Source of the DNA: an uncultured Lachnospiraceae bacterium
GTDB lineage: Bacteria > Bacillota > Clostridia > Lachnospirales > Lachnospiraceae
Reading direction: 5' to 3'
Assembly: GCA_910584725.1 (NCBI GenBank)
Contig: CAJUBE010000037.1
Span: 1 to 45,405, forward strand
Length of the DNA stretch: 45,405 nucleotides
Shown here: piece by piece, positions 17,157 to 25,841 of the stretch
Layout of the letters: each line of letters opens with the position of its first letter
Position numbering within the stretch: the first letter of the stretch is position 1
Program-made: the position numbers and the translations under genes
The notes under the pieces: model-generated
What the model was told of the DNA's origin: nothing
Database searches by the model: none
The model's input: only the letters and a program-made list of their open reading frames with translations

Positions 17157-17185
17157 TCTTGACAAATACTTACGGGCGGCGGCAG

Positions 17186-17662
17186 ATGAAAGATTATTAC
17201 AAAATATTAGGCGTGGACAGACAGGCAGCGCCGGAAGAGATTAAAAAAGCATACCGCAGGCTGGCAAAGCAGTACCATCCGGACGTGGTAAAGGACGATA
17301 AGGCAAAACAGGACCGTATGTATCAGATTCAGGAGGCCTATGCGTGTCTGGAAAATGAAGAACGCCGCAGGGAATATGATGCGGAGTGCCTGAAGAGTTC
17401 TCAAAAGGCTATGGGCACCGGAAGGAAAAGAGAAAACGGCACGGAACCATTTGAGGAACGAAAGCCTGATATGGGGCAGTTTGAGCGCTTTTTTGGATTT
17501 CAGCCGGGAAAAGGGATGGAAACCTATCAGGATAGAAAAGCAAAAAAGCCGGAAGGACCAATCAAGCCGGAGGAAATGTTTGCAGCTTTCTTTGGAACAG
17601 GAAATATGCGGGAGGCGGAAAAGAGAAATGCGTCAGGGAAGAAGGGTAAAACAGGTTTTTGA
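17186..17662 (+). CDS. J-domain (DnaJ-like) co-chaperone
   Basis: A 158-residue protein. ATG 17186 is chosen because the J-domain begins at once (KDYYKILGV), though the ribosome site is weak and the frame is open to TTG 17111. The J-domain spans 2-68 with the essential HPD at 31-33. There is no zinc-finger or substrate-binding domain; the remaining 90 residues are charged, with a repeated F-FGFQPGKG/FAAFFGTG pattern. J-domains stimulate the ATPase of Hsp70 proteins, and an Hsp70-like gene lies 3.6 kb downstream in the same operon, so the two are probably dedicated partners. Confidence 0.88.
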   Translation: MKDYYKILGVDRQAAPEEIKKAYRRLAKQYHPDVVKDDKAKQDRMYQIQEAYACLENEERRREYDAECLKSSQKAMGTGRKRENGTEPFEERKPDMGQFERFFGFQPGKGMETYQDRKAKKPEGPIKPEEMFAAFFGTGNMREAEKRNASGKKGKTGF

Positions 17663-18191
17663 TATTCTGATTATCTTGTGCGGAGTAAGCCTTGTTTATT
17701 ATATCTTAAAAGAGATGCATTCATGGCGCATTACACCGGTTTTTTTATTGACAGTGGCGGTCGGGATGGCATGGGTGCTGTATGATTTTTTCTTCCTGCA
17801 GCGCAGAAAAGAGCCGGAGGTGTTTTCATACGAACCGGATGCAGTTCAAACACATGGAATACAGAGGCTTCTTCTGTTAGACGAAGATGGAAAGCCGATC
17901 AAATCGTGGGATTTACAGGGAAGAGTTTCTCTGATTATCGGGAAAGCAGGCCAGGATCAGGAGCTGGATATTGATCTGTCGGACTGTGAATATAGCAGTT
18001 TTATAGATTTTCAGCATGCCGTGCTGAATTTCTGCCTGGATCAATGGTATGTGGAAGATCTGGGCTCCCAAAACGGCGTTAAGGTAAGAAAAGTAGAGGA
18101 CGGAGAATGTTATAAAGTGATTCACCGTCCATGCAGGATTGTGGCAGGAGATATTCTTTACATTGCGAATACGAAATTGCTCTTAACGTGA
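17628..18191 (+). CDS. Membrane-anchored FHA-domain protein
   Basis: A 187-residue protein starting at ATG 17628, inside the end of the J-domain gene (35-base overlap), with GGAGG upstream. Two membrane helices (about 10-27 and 34-56) put the C-terminal domain in the cytoplasm. Residues about 85-187 form an FHA domain: IIGKAG, SSFIDFQHAVL and WYVEDLGSQNGVKV match the GR, S-x-x-H and D-L-x-S-x-N-G positions, though the first motif has K for R. FHA domains bind phosphothreonine peptides. It may recruit a phosphorylated apparatus protein to the membrane. Confidence 0.78.
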   Translation: MRQGRRVKQVFDILIILCGVSLVYYILKEMHSWRITPVFLLTVAVGMAWVLYDFFFLQRRKEPEVFSYEPDAVQTHGIQRLLLLDEDGKPIKSWDLQGRVSLIIGKAGQDQELDIDLSDCEYSSFIDFQHAVLNFCLDQWYVEDLGSQNGVKVRKVEDGECYKVIHRPCRIVAGDILYIANTKLLLT

Positions 18192-18260
18192 TGTAGATGC
18201 AGTAATAGATGAAGCAGTTATAGGTTCACGTTGATTCAGACAAGATAGGAGATAAGGAAA

Positions 18261-18758
18261 ATGGGCTTGGCGAAATGTCCGAACGGACACATTTACAATC
18301 CTCGACGTTATGGAAAAATATGTCCTTACTGTAACATGAAGACTCAGGATGAGGCTTTTGCGGAGAAACCACTGGGCTTTGAACCTCCCGTGGAGATTCT
18401 GGAGGAAACAGTACGCCCTGTGTGCGGCTGGATGATTTGCATTGAAGGGGCGAAAGTGGGTATGGATTATAAGATCCATGAGGGAAAAAACTTTGTCGGC
18501 AGGGGAGACGACATGGATGTCCAGATCCTGGGAGACAATGAAATTGACCGCAAAAATCATACCATTATTGTATATGACCCTAAGAACCTGAATACGATGA
18601 TACTTCCCGGAGATTCCGCAGGAATTGCCTATTTGAATGACAAACCGGTCTATGTACCGACAGAACTGAATCCCTATGATGTTATCTGTCTAGGGCAAAG
18701 CCGGTTTCTGTTTGTTCCCCTGTGCGGGAAAAATTTTTCCTGGGGAGATTTGAAATGA
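18261..18758 (+). CDS. Soluble FHA-domain protein with N-terminal zinc ribbon
   Basis: A 165-residue protein with GGAGATAAGGA upstream. Cys/His at 6, 10, 21 and 24 (KCPNGH, then ICPYC) form a small zinc ribbon. An FHA domain occupies about 58-155 with FVGRGDDMDV, the RKNH position in place of the usual S-x-x-H, and an N-D-K-P turn in the loop of the N-G motif. FHA proteins such as Fha/TagH are scaffold subunits of some T6SS under Thr-phosphorylation control, so a similar role is plausible. The stop overlaps the ATG of the phosphatase gene. Confidence 0.78.
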   Translation: MGLAKCPNGHIYNPRRYGKICPYCNMKTQDEAFAEKPLGFEPPVEILEETVRPVCGWMICIEGAKVGMDYKIHEGKNFVGRGDDMDVQILGDNEIDRKNHTIIVYDPKNLNTMILPGDSAGIAYLNDKPVYVPTELNPYDVICLGQSRFLFVPLCGKNFSWGDLK

Positions 18759-19597
18759 CGGGCGGTGTGGCTATTCTATCGGGACTCAGCATTGCATATG
18801 TCATATTATTTTTCTGCCGCTGTCTTCTTGGCTGGAATGGGAAGCCCTATTGCAAAACTGTAGATTCAGGAGCAGGCATTGCACAGACCACAGGCAGTCA
18901 GCAGGTGCAGGCGGATGTTGCGCAGGTCTGGACAAACAGGGCGGGGACAATGGCGGTGTTGGCAGATGGGATCGGCAGCGCAAATACAGGCGCAGTCTGT
19001 GCGCAGATAACGGCGGATACCATTCTTGACCGCTTCGAGCCGTACCATGAGTTAAATGATCCCGTATATTTTTTTCGATCCGCCTTTTGGGAGGCGAACA
19101 GGCGCATCCAGAAAACCACAGGCGAACGCCGAGGCGGTGCAAGTGCGGGGGCGGTGTTCTTAAATCGTAGCCACTTGTATTACGCAGTGGCGGGGGACGT
19201 CCGGATTGCCATTTTGCGTGGAGATGAGATTATTCCGCTTAGTAAGGGACAGACAATCGACGTGCTGGCGGCGCAGGCGTATGAGGATGGAAAAATTTCC
19301 AGACAGGATACGCTTTGGAGCATGGAAGAAAAAAGAGTATGGAATTATCTGGGACAGGATGGTTTTCGTGAGATTGAGGTATGCGACCAGCCTATATTGC
19401 TCAGGCAGGGGGACAAGGTGCTGCTTATGAGCAAAGGGATATTTGAGGAAATCTCATGGAGTGAGATAGAGGATATTCTGGTTGACAGTGCTTCCCTGCA
19501 GGAGCTGGCAGAGCGCATGGTGGATGCGGCAGAGCAGAAAAAAAATCTTCAGGCGGACAATGGGAGCGTCATATTGATACAAGGGCTGGAGGCTTAA
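18755..19597 (+). CDS. PP2C-type protein phosphatase 1 (membrane-anchored)
   Basis: A 280-residue protein starting at the ATGA overlap 18755. A single N-terminal membrane helix (about 7-23) precedes a PP2C catalytic domain: VLADGIGSANTG near residue 70 is the metal-binding DG-G motif, GGASAGAVFLN and YYAVAGDVRIAIL the following core strands, and QADNGSVILI the C-terminal Asp motif. It would remove phosphate from Ser/Thr in cytoplasmic proteins at the membrane. It sits between FHA genes and a second PP2C, the pattern of the phosphatase that resets kinase-controlled assembly in some T6SS. Confidence 0.82.
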   Translation: MTGGVAILSGLSIAYVILFFCRCLLGWNGKPYCKTVDSGAGIAQTTGSQQVQADVAQVWTNRAGTMAVLADGIGSANTGAVCAQITADTILDRFEPYHELNDPVYFFRSAFWEANRRIQKTTGERRGGASAGAVFLNRSHLYYAVAGDVRIAILRGDEIIPLSKGQTIDVLAAQAYEDGKISRQDTLWSMEEKRVWNYLGQDGFREIEVCDQPILLRQGDKVLLMSKGIFEEISWSEIEDILVDSASLQELAERMVDAAEQKKNLQADNGSVILIQGLEA

Positions 19598-21265
19598 ATG
19601 AGAAGAATCAATTCTGAATTCCAGACATTCCATATGTCAGAGGAAGGGCAGAAACTATCCAACAGGGATTATTTCGGATATGTAGAAATGGATGATTTTG
19701 CCTGTTATGTGCTGGCGGACAGTCTGGATGATGAGCCGTCTGTAAACAGCGCAAGGCTGGTGGTTGACAGTATTATCCGTGATTTTACAGAGGCGCCCAC
19801 CATGGGCAGGAGAGCGCTCAGGCGCTATATGCGGAGGGCGCATGCGGAATTGCTGCATCAGAGGGGCGGAATGCACTTAAAGGTTGCTGTGGTGGTAGCG
19901 GTGACCGATTACCGAAAACTCCGATACTGCCATGTGGGAAACAGCCGTTTGTACCTGATTAGAAACGCACGAATTTTAGAGCGGACGCTGGACCAGTCAT
20001 TAACGCAAAATCTGGTGGAGCAGGAACAGGTTATCCTGGATGAGGCGGCGCGACATGAACAACGCAATAACCTGTATTCCTTTCTGGGGGAGCGGGGAAA
20101 ACCGGAAATACAGATTTCACGCAAGAAAAAACTGGAGGCCGGAGACCTTTTTATACAGCTTACACGGGGCGTTTGGGAACAGTGCGGGGAGCAGGAATTT
20201 CTTCAGATCGTCAATGACGCTAAAGAGATAAAGGATATTCTGGATCAGACAGAAGATTTTATTCTAAAGGAACAGAACAGCCAGGATATAGACAACTACT
20301 CCATGGCGGTTACTTCCGTGGACAAGGTTTATCAGTCGCCTAAGAAACCGGTGTCTGTAAAGAAAATACTGCTTATCGTACTTCCTGTTTTAGTGGTAAT
20401 CGCCACGGTTTCGGTGACGCTATTCTTAAGATACCGAAGTATCCGGACAAAAACGAATTCCATGACCCAATGTATGGAAAGCGGAGAGGAATACCTTGTC
20501 CGCAATAATTATCAGAAAGCAAAGGAAGAATACGGGGAAGCCAGAAAACTGGCGGACAGCCTGCACAGGGAGCAGGAGTATGAAGAGGCTGACAGATATA
20601 TGAAACTTGCCGAGCAGATTATTCTGGCAGATGAGGCTTTGAGCGGAGAGGAGTATCAAAAAGCGCAGGAGCTGTATCTGACTGCCCGGCAGATGGCGAT
20701 AGATGCAGGAAATGTGGGGCTGGCATATGTGGAAAGTCAGCTGGCACGTACAGGGGGTTACATAGAGGTTTTTGATCTGATTGCGCAGGGAGAGAAAAAA
20801 GAAGAGTATGGCAATTTAGAGGGGGCGATTGCCTGCTATAAAGAGGCAAAGGAAAAGGCCGCAGCGCTCTATTTCACAGATGGGAAAAAGGAGGCGCTGG
20901 AACTTCAGATGGCAGCAGAAGAGGAACTGGAAAAAGAGCAGATGGAGGCGCAGGAGCGTCTTCGGGAACAGATAGAGGCGGAGGCGGTGGACAGAGCGCT
21001 GGATAACGAGCAGAGGGCAAATGACCAGCAGAATGCCATTGACTTGGAAAATAAGGGAAACGAGCTGCTTGCTGAGGGGAGCTATGAAAGTGCCATTACA
21101 TTTTATCAGGCGGCCCAGACGATTTACCGGCGCTTGGAAATGACGGAAATGGCGGAGGGAATCGAGCCCAAAATTGCGGCGGCCCAGGCGGGAATTACGG
21201 CACGAGATGCCAAGGCGGCGGAGATCGCGGCAGCGGAGCAGGAACAAATACAGGAGCCGGAGTGA
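19598..21265 (+). CDS. PP2C-like phosphatase fused to membrane helix and TPR-like repeats
   Basis: A 555-residue protein; ATG follows the upstream TAA without gap. Residues 1-240 are a PP2C-like domain, but the metal-binding motif is altered (VLADSLDDEP in place of DG-GG) and the late Asp motif reads SQDIDNYSMAV, so catalytic activity is uncertain; it could be a pseudophosphatase that binds phosphoproteins. A membrane helix lies at about 257-279. Residues 290-540 are helical repeats of TPR-like form (YQKAKEEYGEARKLADSL, EYQKAQELYLTARQMA, NLEGAIACYKEAKEKA, SYESAITFYQAAQTIY), which, given the signal-less N-terminus inside, should lie outside the membrane. Confidence 0.75.
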   Translation: MRRINSEFQTFHMSEEGQKLSNRDYFGYVEMDDFACYVLADSLDDEPSVNSARLVVDSIIRDFTEAPTMGRRALRRYMRRAHAELLHQRGGMHLKVAVVVAVTDYRKLRYCHVGNSRLYLIRNARILERTLDQSLTQNLVEQEQVILDEAARHEQRNNLYSFLGERGKPEIQISRKKKLEAGDLFIQLTRGVWEQCGEQEFLQIVNDAKEIKDILDQTEDFILKEQNSQDIDNYSMAVTSVDKVYQSPKKPVSVKKILLIVLPVLVVIATVSVTLFLRYRSIRTKTNSMTQCMESGEEYLVRNNYQKAKEEYGEARKLADSLHREQEYEEADRYMKLAEQIILADEALSGEEYQKAQELYLTARQMAIDAGNVGLAYVESQLARTGGYIEVFDLIAQGEKKEEYGNLEGAIACYKEAKEKAAALYFTDGKKEALELQMAAEEELEKEQMEAQERLREQIEAEAVDRALDNEQRANDQQNAIDLENKGNELLAEGSYESAITFYQAAQTIYRRLEMTEMAEGIEPKIAAAQAGITARDAKAAEIAAAEQEQIQEPE

Positions 21266-21300
21266 GGCTCTGCGGCAGAGTACATGATAGGAGAAAAGGA

Positions 21301-23796
21301 ATGAGCCAGTATACCTATACCTTGAATCCCGGCAGGGAGATAGAGGAAACGCATACATACAGGCAGAGCGATCTGGAAAAAATGACGACCTTTCATCTGC
21401 GGGAAATATGCAGAAAAGAGCGTTTAGTGGTATCTTCTGCCAAAAATGAGGATAAAGATGGGCTGATCCGCCTGATTATGCGTTTTCGGGGACAGAGGGA
21501 ATACAGGCATATTGTAGAATTCTGTGAAGACGGTTTGGAACGGATTCAGGAATTTTTGGATTACCAGAAGATCCGATTTCTGGAAGAACCGGAGGTGAGC
21601 ATTCCGGGAACGCTTACGATCTTCCATGAGACGGAGATGAATGAACTGGATCATTATCAGGTAAAGTCGGAGAAAAAACTTTACTGTGGGAATATGCTGT
21701 TGGTGGACGAGGCACTCAGGGTCTATACCTGTTTTTACATTGAGGAAAAAGGGAATATCGCATATCTCTTTAAGGGAAAGGATATGCCGGTATGTCCATT
21801 AGAAAAGCATCAGTATGCGATCCTGTACTTTCCGAATGAAACGGTATCTGAATTTCTGTATGACTGCTATTATGGGAATCCCGTTCCTGTGCCCGGTCAC
21901 ACGGAGGCGGTCCGCATTCCTCTTTTGGATGTTGTGGAAAGGGAGATTCCGGAGGCGGATCTGCCGCTTGTGATAGATTTTGGAAGTTCCAATACTACCA
22001 TGGGAATCTGCCTGCCGGACGGGAGCATTCAGATTGCGACCGCAAAGGGAAAGACAATCATTCCCAGTGTGATCGGTGTGCGGGAAAAGGCAGGAGGAGA
22101 GACGGAGTTTCTGTTTGGTTATGATGCGCAGGATATGAACAGACAGAATTACCGGGATGAGGATGCTGCCGTTTTTTATGATATTAAGCGCTGGATCAGC
22201 GATGCGGATCGTGTGGAAAGCGTCATATTGAAAAGCGGGTATAAATACCAGTTTCCCAGAAAAGAGATGCTCAGGGCTTATTTAGACTGGCTTTTAGAGA
22301 TGGCGCGCCAGCAGTTTAAGTGCCGCTTTACAAATATCCAGCTTTTGGCGCCTATTCGTCAGAAAGAGAAATTTCGAAGGCTGTTTACGGAATTACTTCC
22401 GGAGTATGCCGTAAACTGCGAGCTGGATGAGGGTATGGCAGTATTGTTCCACAGCATCCACGGCATGATCCGGGCAAAAGGATATGAGGAACGCCGCTGG
22501 TATCATGCTCTTGTCATTGACTGTGGAGGAGGAACCACTGACTTAACTTCCGGGCGGTTCTGCATTCAGAATAACAGGGTGTCCTACATCATAGATCTGG
22601 AAACGCGGTATGAAAACGGGGATACAAATATGGGCGGAAATAACCTGACTTACCGCATCTTTCAGCTGCTCAAGCTGCGTCTTGCGGAAGGAATGGGGTT
22701 TTTGACAAAAGAACCTGTATCCATTGGCTGTGCCGGGGAGGGAAAGAACGCCTATGGAGAATTGGAGAATCGTTATCTGCAGGCGGAAAAATGGCTGCCT
22801 ACCCGGTTTAAGGAATATGAAGGAAGAAACAGGGAGCAGTATTTCTTCGTAAAGAATAATTATTATTACCTTTTTGCACTGGCGGAGCAGATTAAAAAAA
22901 TGTTTTTTCAGGCTGGTTTCTGCTATGAACTGAAACTGTCCACCGAAAAAGGAAAGGACATCTTTCTGGATAAATGGAAACTCTCTGTCTGTGGAAACAG
23001 CCGGGATAATGTTTCTGGCGGAGCATTTGAGAATGTTTCCGGGCAGATAGAGGTTGTGTTGTATCTGTATGAGATCGAAGAGCTTCTGCGTCCCGAAATT
23101 TACGGATTGATGGAGCGGTTTCTGGATGACAAATTTGAAAAGGGACGGCTTGCGGAATACGAGATGATCAAGCTGACCGGACAGTCCTGCAAGTCAGGGT
23201 TGTTTTTGGAGGCATTAAAACAGTATGTTCCGGGGAAGAGAATACAGGGAATCCGGCGGGATGAGGCTGGAACAGAACTGAAAATGTGCTGCCTTGAGGG
23301 AGCGCTTGCCTACTTTATGAACCGCAAGCTGGGCTATATGAAAGTAAATGAGAATTACAGGGTGGGCAGCCTGCCCTATGAGATCATGGCATACACCCAT
23401 GAAAATGAAGAGAAAATCCTGATCAAGAGTCTGGATGCGGAGAATCATATCGGTTATATTTCCCGTTTCCATATTGGGAATCAGTTAGACCTGTATTTGA
23501 ATGATGAGCAGGGAAAACGGCTTAAAACTTACTATTTTGCCTATGATACCGCTGCGTTTGAGAAGACGACACAGAAGGAGATTGACGATGCCTATGCGGG
23601 AACGGTCATTCAGGAGGAAACAGATATTATTGAAGAAGGAGAGATGAAATTCTTTGTATGGATTTCCAGAGAGCGGTGGGGATTTGAGGTACTGCCGATT
23701 TTGAGGGATCAGGAGATCTTATATAAAGGTGCGGAAACATTTTTTGACTTTGAGGATGATACCTGGGAATTGAACTTCTTTGACGGAAGAAAGTAG
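21301..23796 (+). CDS. Hsp70-like ATPase with N-terminal SAP-like motif
   Basis: An 831-residue protein; ATG 21301 has AGGAGAAAAGGA upstream. Residues 20-62 (TFHLREICRKERL to LIRLIMRFRG) have a SAP-like helix-turn-helix outline. The actin/Hsp70 ATPase motifs are VIDFGSSNTT (224-233, phosphate 1), VIDCGGGTTDL (405-415, phosphate 2) and IKLTGQSCKSG (623-633, adenosine). The C-terminal 150 residues form a beta-rich domain unlike that of housekeeping DnaK. With the J-domain protein upstream it forms a private chaperone pair. A role in folding apparatus parts or in taking apart contracted sheath, in place of the missing AAA+ unfoldase, is possible but not shown. Confidence 0.82.
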   Translation: MSQYTYTLNPGREIEETHTYRQSDLEKMTTFHLREICRKERLVVSSAKNEDKDGLIRLIMRFRGQREYRHIVEFCEDGLERIQEFLDYQKIRFLEEPEVSIPGTLTIFHETEMNELDHYQVKSEKKLYCGNMLLVDEALRVYTCFYIEEKGNIAYLFKGKDMPVCPLEKHQYAILYFPNETVSEFLYDCYYGNPVPVPGHTEAVRIPLLDVVEREIPEADLPLVIDFGSSNTTMGICLPDGSIQIATAKGKTIIPSVIGVREKAGGETEFLFGYDAQDMNRQNYRDEDAAVFYDIKRWISDADRVESVILKSGYKYQFPRKEMLRAYLDWLLEMARQQFKCRFTNIQLLAPIRQKEKFRRLFTELLPEYAVNCELDEGMAVLFHSIHGMIRAKGYEERRWYHALVIDCGGGTTDLTSGRFCIQNNRVSYIIDLETRYENGDTNMGGNNLTYRIFQLLKLRLAEGMGFLTKEPVSIGCAGEGKNAYGELENRYLQAEKWLPTRFKEYEGRNREQYFFVKNNYYYLFALAEQIKKMFFQAGFCYELKLSTEKGKDIFLDKWKLSVCGNSRDNVSGGAFENVSGQIEVVLYLYEIEELLRPEIYGLMERFLDDKFEKGRLAEYEMIKLTGQSCKSGLFLEALKQYVPGKRIQGIRRDEAGTELKMCCLEGALAYFMNRKLGYMKVNENYRVGSLPYEIMAYTHENEEKILIKSLDAENHIGYISRFHIGNQLDLYLNDEQGKRLKTYYFAYDTAAFEKTTQKEIDDAYAGTVIQEETDIIEEGEMKFFVWISRERWGFEVLPILRDQEILYKGAETFFDFEDDTWELNFFDGRK

Positions 23797-23806
23797 AGGT
23801 GGTGTC

Positions 23807-25123
23807 ATGGAGCAGATGGAACAGGAAACGCGTATGAAAGCCATGAAAGAAATGATTCAGAGGGAAATACAGTCCATATCCGGTCTGGAGGAACGTGTTG
23901 CCTTTAAGGAATTGATGGAGAGCGTCTTTCTGTCACTGTACGAGACAAACCTGAAGATGTATGAGGAACTGGAGCAGCGTGTAAAAGACGATTTGGAGTA
24001 TGATAAAAACCGCTATTACATAAAGACAGGCATGATTGAGAAAGAGTTTTTTGACGCATCCCATCATTTGCTGTTTCCCATGGAAGAAAATGATTTGCGG
24101 GAAAAAGTTTACAGCATGAAGGAAATCGGGCAGGCAGTGGCGGAAGGAGGGGAGTTTCCGCTGATGAAAGTGATGCTCTGCTGCGACTTTTTGGAATTGC
24201 GCAGAATCCTGCAGGCGCAGCCCGTATTTGAGGGAGTGATCAGGACACAGGAGCCTGAGGGAGAGTGGAAGGTAGAAGTATCCCTGCGGGAGAACAGGGA
24301 ATATCTGGATAAAATTGCTTATCTCTATTTCCTGTTCACAAGAAACGGCATCCCCTGGCAGACCGTCAATGCGCCGTATTTATATAAGATGGCAGATGTA
24401 GTGGTAACGGGAATGCCGGAGGGTGTTACAGGAGAAGAAAAGATTGAGCAGGTAAGCATCCAATTTGGCGAATACAGCAGGATCATCCGGCAGGATGTGA
24501 TTCCTGTGTGGAATGTACGGAGGCTGGAATTGGAGAGTGTGGGCTTTCCAACTCCCTGCGAAGATTATCGGAATTTTGAACATCAGATTTCCCTGCGTCA
24601 GCATGGTGCTGAACATGCTTATTTAGTAGAAGATGACAGAAATATCCGAACGGTCAGCCAAAACGGCGAGAAACTCCGAATTGTATGTGAGACAGGAGAG
24701 GCAAAGAAGTGGGGGATTTATCAGATTCGATCCTCCAAAGAGCAGAGAATTGACCGTTATACCTTTCCGATCATGGAAAATGGCAGAGAAGACAGCTTTT
24801 CGGAAAAATACCAACGGAAATGGAACCAGCAGATCAGGACCCAAACAGAACTGACGCGTTTTATAAAGGGGTTCGGACTGGAGGATTATGTAAGCTATCA
24901 ATACTGTCGGATAGAAGATCACTTTTCGGACAGGCAGGAGACTTATTCTGTAAATTTCTTTGTGCAGGATGAGATTCGGGATAAGACGGCACAGAAAAAG
25001 CTGGTTTTATATTTTCGACAGGGCCGGAAAGAAGAATGGCTGCAAAGGGACATATTAAGTTTTCTGGTGTCCGAGGTGCAAAGGGTTTATCCGGAGTATG
25101 ACTGCGGAGGAATACTGCAATGA
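23807..25123 (+). CDS. Unknown protein, candidate baseplate component A
   Basis: A 438-residue soluble protein; ATG 23807 follows AGAGGTGG. Residues 1-110 are acidic and helical (LEERVAFKELMESVFLSLYE, then LEQRVKDDLEYDKNRYYI), the middle mixes helices and strands (about 150-300), and the end is beta-rich with VQRVYPEYDCGG. I do not recognise a family. It lies between the Hsp70-like gene and the spike genes and its stop overlaps the next start, which places it among likely structural or baseplate parts. A distant TssF-like role is possible on size and position only. Confidence 0.55.
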   Translation: MEQMEQETRMKAMKEMIQREIQSISGLEERVAFKELMESVFLSLYETNLKMYEELEQRVKDDLEYDKNRYYIKTGMIEKEFFDASHHLLFPMEENDLREKVYSMKEIGQAVAEGGEFPLMKVMLCCDFLELRRILQAQPVFEGVIRTQEPEGEWKVEVSLRENREYLDKIAYLYFLFTRNGIPWQTVNAPYLYKMADVVVTGMPEGVTGEEKIEQVSIQFGEYSRIIRQDVIPVWNVRRLELESVGFPTPCEDYRNFEHQISLRQHGAEHAYLVEDDRNIRTVSQNGEKLRIVCETGEAKKWGIYQIRSSKEQRIDRYTFPIMENGREDSFSEKYQRKWNQQIRTQTELTRFIKGFGLEDYVSYQYCRIEDHFSDRQETYSVNFFVQDEIRDKTAQKKLVLYFRQGRKEEWLQRDILSFLVSEVQRVYPEYDCGGILQ

Positions 25124-25830
25124 GGTATCTATGGGAAGTGCTGCTGGCGGCACAGGAGGAAGGGATTCCGGAGGAAAAACTCCGTTTCGTGCATACGCCG
25201 TCCGGCAGCGGGTATATGGAAATATCGCTCCCCTGCCTGAATCAAACATGGGTGGATGAGGACAGTGACACAGGAAACAGGAGCATAGAAGTCAATACCT
25301 ACTATCGCTTTTATGACATTTTTTATAATATGTTTCCTCCCGAAGCTCCGGAATTTCCGGCTCTGCGGGAAAGCCTGACAAATTTAAGCCTTCATATGCT
25401 GGCTCAGAATGATATCCTGAGAGGGCTGACAAAAGAGGATTATCATAAAAGGCTTTTGGCAAAGGAAATATTGTCTGGAGGCTTTGGTACTGCGGCAAAG
25501 GACGTGTTTCTGTCCATGAACCGGACAGAGCAGGAAAAGCTGTTGGGGGGATGGCTGAACAGTTTCCGGGTGGGAAGCGCGCTGCCAATCTTTCTTGATA
25601 TGGTGCATGGACTGGTGGCGGACAGTATTGTTTATCACAACAATGAGTGTCCGAATGAGGTGCTGGTTTATACGGGATGCAGGAAAGAGAGAAATCTGGA
25701 GCAGAGAATCCAGTTCCTGATAGATACTTTTTTAGATATTCGCTATCATGTGGAGATTTTTTATGAGTATCATTTCGGCATTATCGGAGTGGAGGAAACC
25801 ATGCAGATTGATGAAATTGCCATTTGCTGA
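25120..25830 (+). CDS. Unknown protein, candidate baseplate component B
   Basis: A 236-residue protein starting in an ATGA overlap with the previous gene, so tightly coupled. Features seen: aromatic-rich N-terminal half (NTYYRFYDIFYNMFPP at 67-82), a helical middle, and a beta-strand C-terminus (YHVEIFYEYHFGIIGVEETMQ). No membrane segment, signal or catalytic motif. Family unknown. Coupling to component A and position ahead of the VgrG genes suggest the two products act as a complex. Confidence 0.55.
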   Translation: MRYLWEVLLAAQEEGIPEEKLRFVHTPSGSGYMEISLPCLNQTWVDEDSDTGNRSIEVNTYYRFYDIFYNMFPPEAPEFPALRESLTNLSLHMLAQNDILRGLTKEDYHKRLLAKEILSGGFGTAAKDVFLSMNRTEQEKLLGGWLNSFRVGSALPIFLDMVHGLVADSIVYHNNECPNEVLVYTGCRKERNLEQRIQFLIDTFLDIRYHVEIFYEYHFGIIGVEETMQIDEIAIC

Positions 25831-25841
25831 AGGGAGTAACG

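Noticed and set aside
17160..17186. Promoter before the J-domain gene based on TTGACA
   Set aside because: No -10 box at suitable spacing is present before the start codon.
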